Source: an uncultured Actinomycetes bacterium (GTDB taxonomy: Bacteria; Actinomycetota; Actinomycetes; Nanopelagicales; Nanopelagicaceae). Taken from it: a DNA stretch of 6,362 nt. The translations under genes were made by a program, and so were the position numbers. Below, one piece after another: positions 5,568-6,362 of the stretch; within the stretch, counting starts at the first letter, position 1, and each line of letters begins with the position of its first letter. A model generated the notes under the pieces. The model ran no database searches. It was not told the DNA's origin and saw only the letters and a program-made list of their open reading frames with translations. The stretch lies in the NCBI GenBank assembly GCA_903921405.1, contig CAIXPV010000026.1, positions 1 to 6,362 on the forward strand, in the 5' to 3' direction.

Positions 5568-6362
5568 GTTGAGTATGCGGAATTCTCGTGCACATAGTCA
5601 TGTGATAAATCATTAGTCAATATTGTTGCCGACGATAGACCTACTTTCATATCTATCTCTATAACTACAAGACGATTGGTAAAATCAACTGTGTTCTTAT
5701 CGCCAAAAGGAGCGCTATCTTTACAGACTTTAACTCCGTTAAGGGTTACGTCGATGGTTTGCGGATCCATCGCGGCATCGGCGGTTCCCGCCGCAGCTAA
5801 CACTCTTCCCCAATTAGGGTCTCCACCGAAAATTGCTGCTTTGAGGAGATTATTTCGTGCGCATGCTCTGCCAATTTCTACAGCATCTCTTTCGCTATGC
5901 GCATTGAGAACATTTATTGAAACAGTCTTAGTTGATCCCTCAGCATCGGCTATCAACTGGCTTGCTAGAGATCCACACACATTCATCAACATTTCTTCTA
6001 AGACTGCATCACATAGAGTTACACCGGTTGCACCAGAGGCCATCAGCAATACAGTGTCATTTGTTGAAGTACAGCCATCTGAATCGATCCGATTAAAAGT
6101 ACGATCTATGCATCGGCTAAAGATTTCTTGAGCATTCTTACTCACAACGCCATCAGTCATGACAACAGATAACATCGTTGCCAAAGCTGGCGCTAACATT
6201 CCTGCACCTTTTGCAATTCCACTCATTTCGGCGCCATGGGAATTATACGTTGCTATCTTTGAAACGGTATCTGTAGTCATAATCGCTTGCGCGCTAATCT
6301 CCAACGCATCATTATGAAGTGCCGGCGCGATAAGTTTTAAACCAGCCAGAATTTTCTCCATT
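5564..6362 (-). CDS. argJ: Glutamate N-acetyltransferase / amino-acid acetyltransferase ArgJ (5' end missing)
   Basis: ArgJ transfers the acetyl group from N-acetylornithine to glutamate, giving ornithine and recycling acetylglutamate; bifunctional forms also use acetyl-CoA. The visible part is 265 residues of a family usually about 390-410 long, so roughly 130 N-terminal residues lie beyond the right edge, and the first ATG (6361-6359) is an internal Met. The self-cleavage segment KGAGMLAPALATML is at fragment residues 51-64. The family is cut between Ala and Thr (here A61/T62, Thr codon 6178-6176), and the new N-terminal Thr is the catalytic nucleophile, so the fragment holds the end of the alpha chain and the whole beta chain. 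The GGDPNWGRV segment and the C-terminal YVHENSAYST tail are also family hallmarks. The stop codon overlaps the argB start (ATGA). Whether it is mono- or bifunctional cannot be told from the sequence. Confidence 0.96.
   Translation of the reverse strand, partial: MEKILAGLKLIAPALHNDALEISAQAIMTTDTVSKIATYNSHGAEMSGIAKGAGMLAPALATMLSVVMTDGVVSKNAQEIFSRCIDRTFNRIDSDGCTSTNDTVLLMASGATGVTLCDAVLEEMLMNVCGSLASQLIADAEGSTKTVSINVLNAHSERDAVEIGRACARNNLLKAAIFGGDPNWGRVLAAAGTADAAMDPQTIDVTLNGVKVCKDSAPFGDKNTVDFTNRLVVIEIDMKVGLSSATILTNDLSHDYVHENSAYST

Noticed and set aside
5676..6131. A 151-codon plus-strand frame opposite argJ
   Set aside because: It is antisense to the conserved ArgJ beta chain and shows no family motif or ribosome-binding site.
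6359..6361. ATG at the right edge as the true start of argJ
   Set aside because: The frame stays open to the window end and the fragment lacks the first third of the ArgJ family, so this Met is internal.

Overview
The window holds the distal part of an actinobacterial arginine-biosynthesis operon, all on the minus strand. It reads from the right edge leftward as argJ (5' end cut off), argB, argD, argR, argH, then tyrS. Beyond tyrS is a non-coding stretch of about 450 bases that looks like the promoter and leader of a ribosomal RNA operon, with 16S expected just off the left edge. No plus-strand gene, mobile element, CRISPR array or tRNA gene is supported.

Organism: the argJ-B-D-R-H order, protein motifs typical of Actinobacteria (ArgJ autocleavage segment, TyrS N-terminus) and an rRNA-leader element close to the one upstream of mycobacterial and Streptomyces 16S genes all point to an actinobacterium. 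Base composition looks moderate to low (roughly mid-40s % GC by eye, not calculated). Together with very tight packing this suggests a streamlined planktonic lineage, for example the freshwater acI / Nanopelagicales group. That placement is inference.

Layout: 6362-5564 argJ fragment; 5567-4782 argB; 4785-3616 argD; 3626-3144 argR; 3143-1716 argH; 1719-454 tyrS. Three junctions are 4-base ATGA overlaps (argJ/argB, argB/argD, argH/tyrS), argD/argR overlap by 11 bases, and argR/argH abut. The six genes therefore look like one translationally coupled transcript whose promoter lies off the right edge. From 453 down to 1 there is a weak terminator-like hairpin, a good -35/-10 pair (TTGACC, 17 bases, TATAGT), a GNRA-capped hairpin, the conserved TTGAGAACTCAA leader element, and the remaining pre-rRNA leader.

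Function: ArgJ, ArgB and ArgD carry out the acetylated half of ornithine synthesis, ArgH releases arginine, and ArgR senses arginine and represses. The two steps between ornithine and argininosuccinate (argF, argG) are absent from their usual places on either side of argR. ArgB is a short form without the N-terminal helix linked to arginine feedback inhibition, and ArgD has Cys where the family nearly always has Glu in the DEVQTG motif. I see no undescribed system here; these deviations and the rRNA leader architecture are the points worth following.
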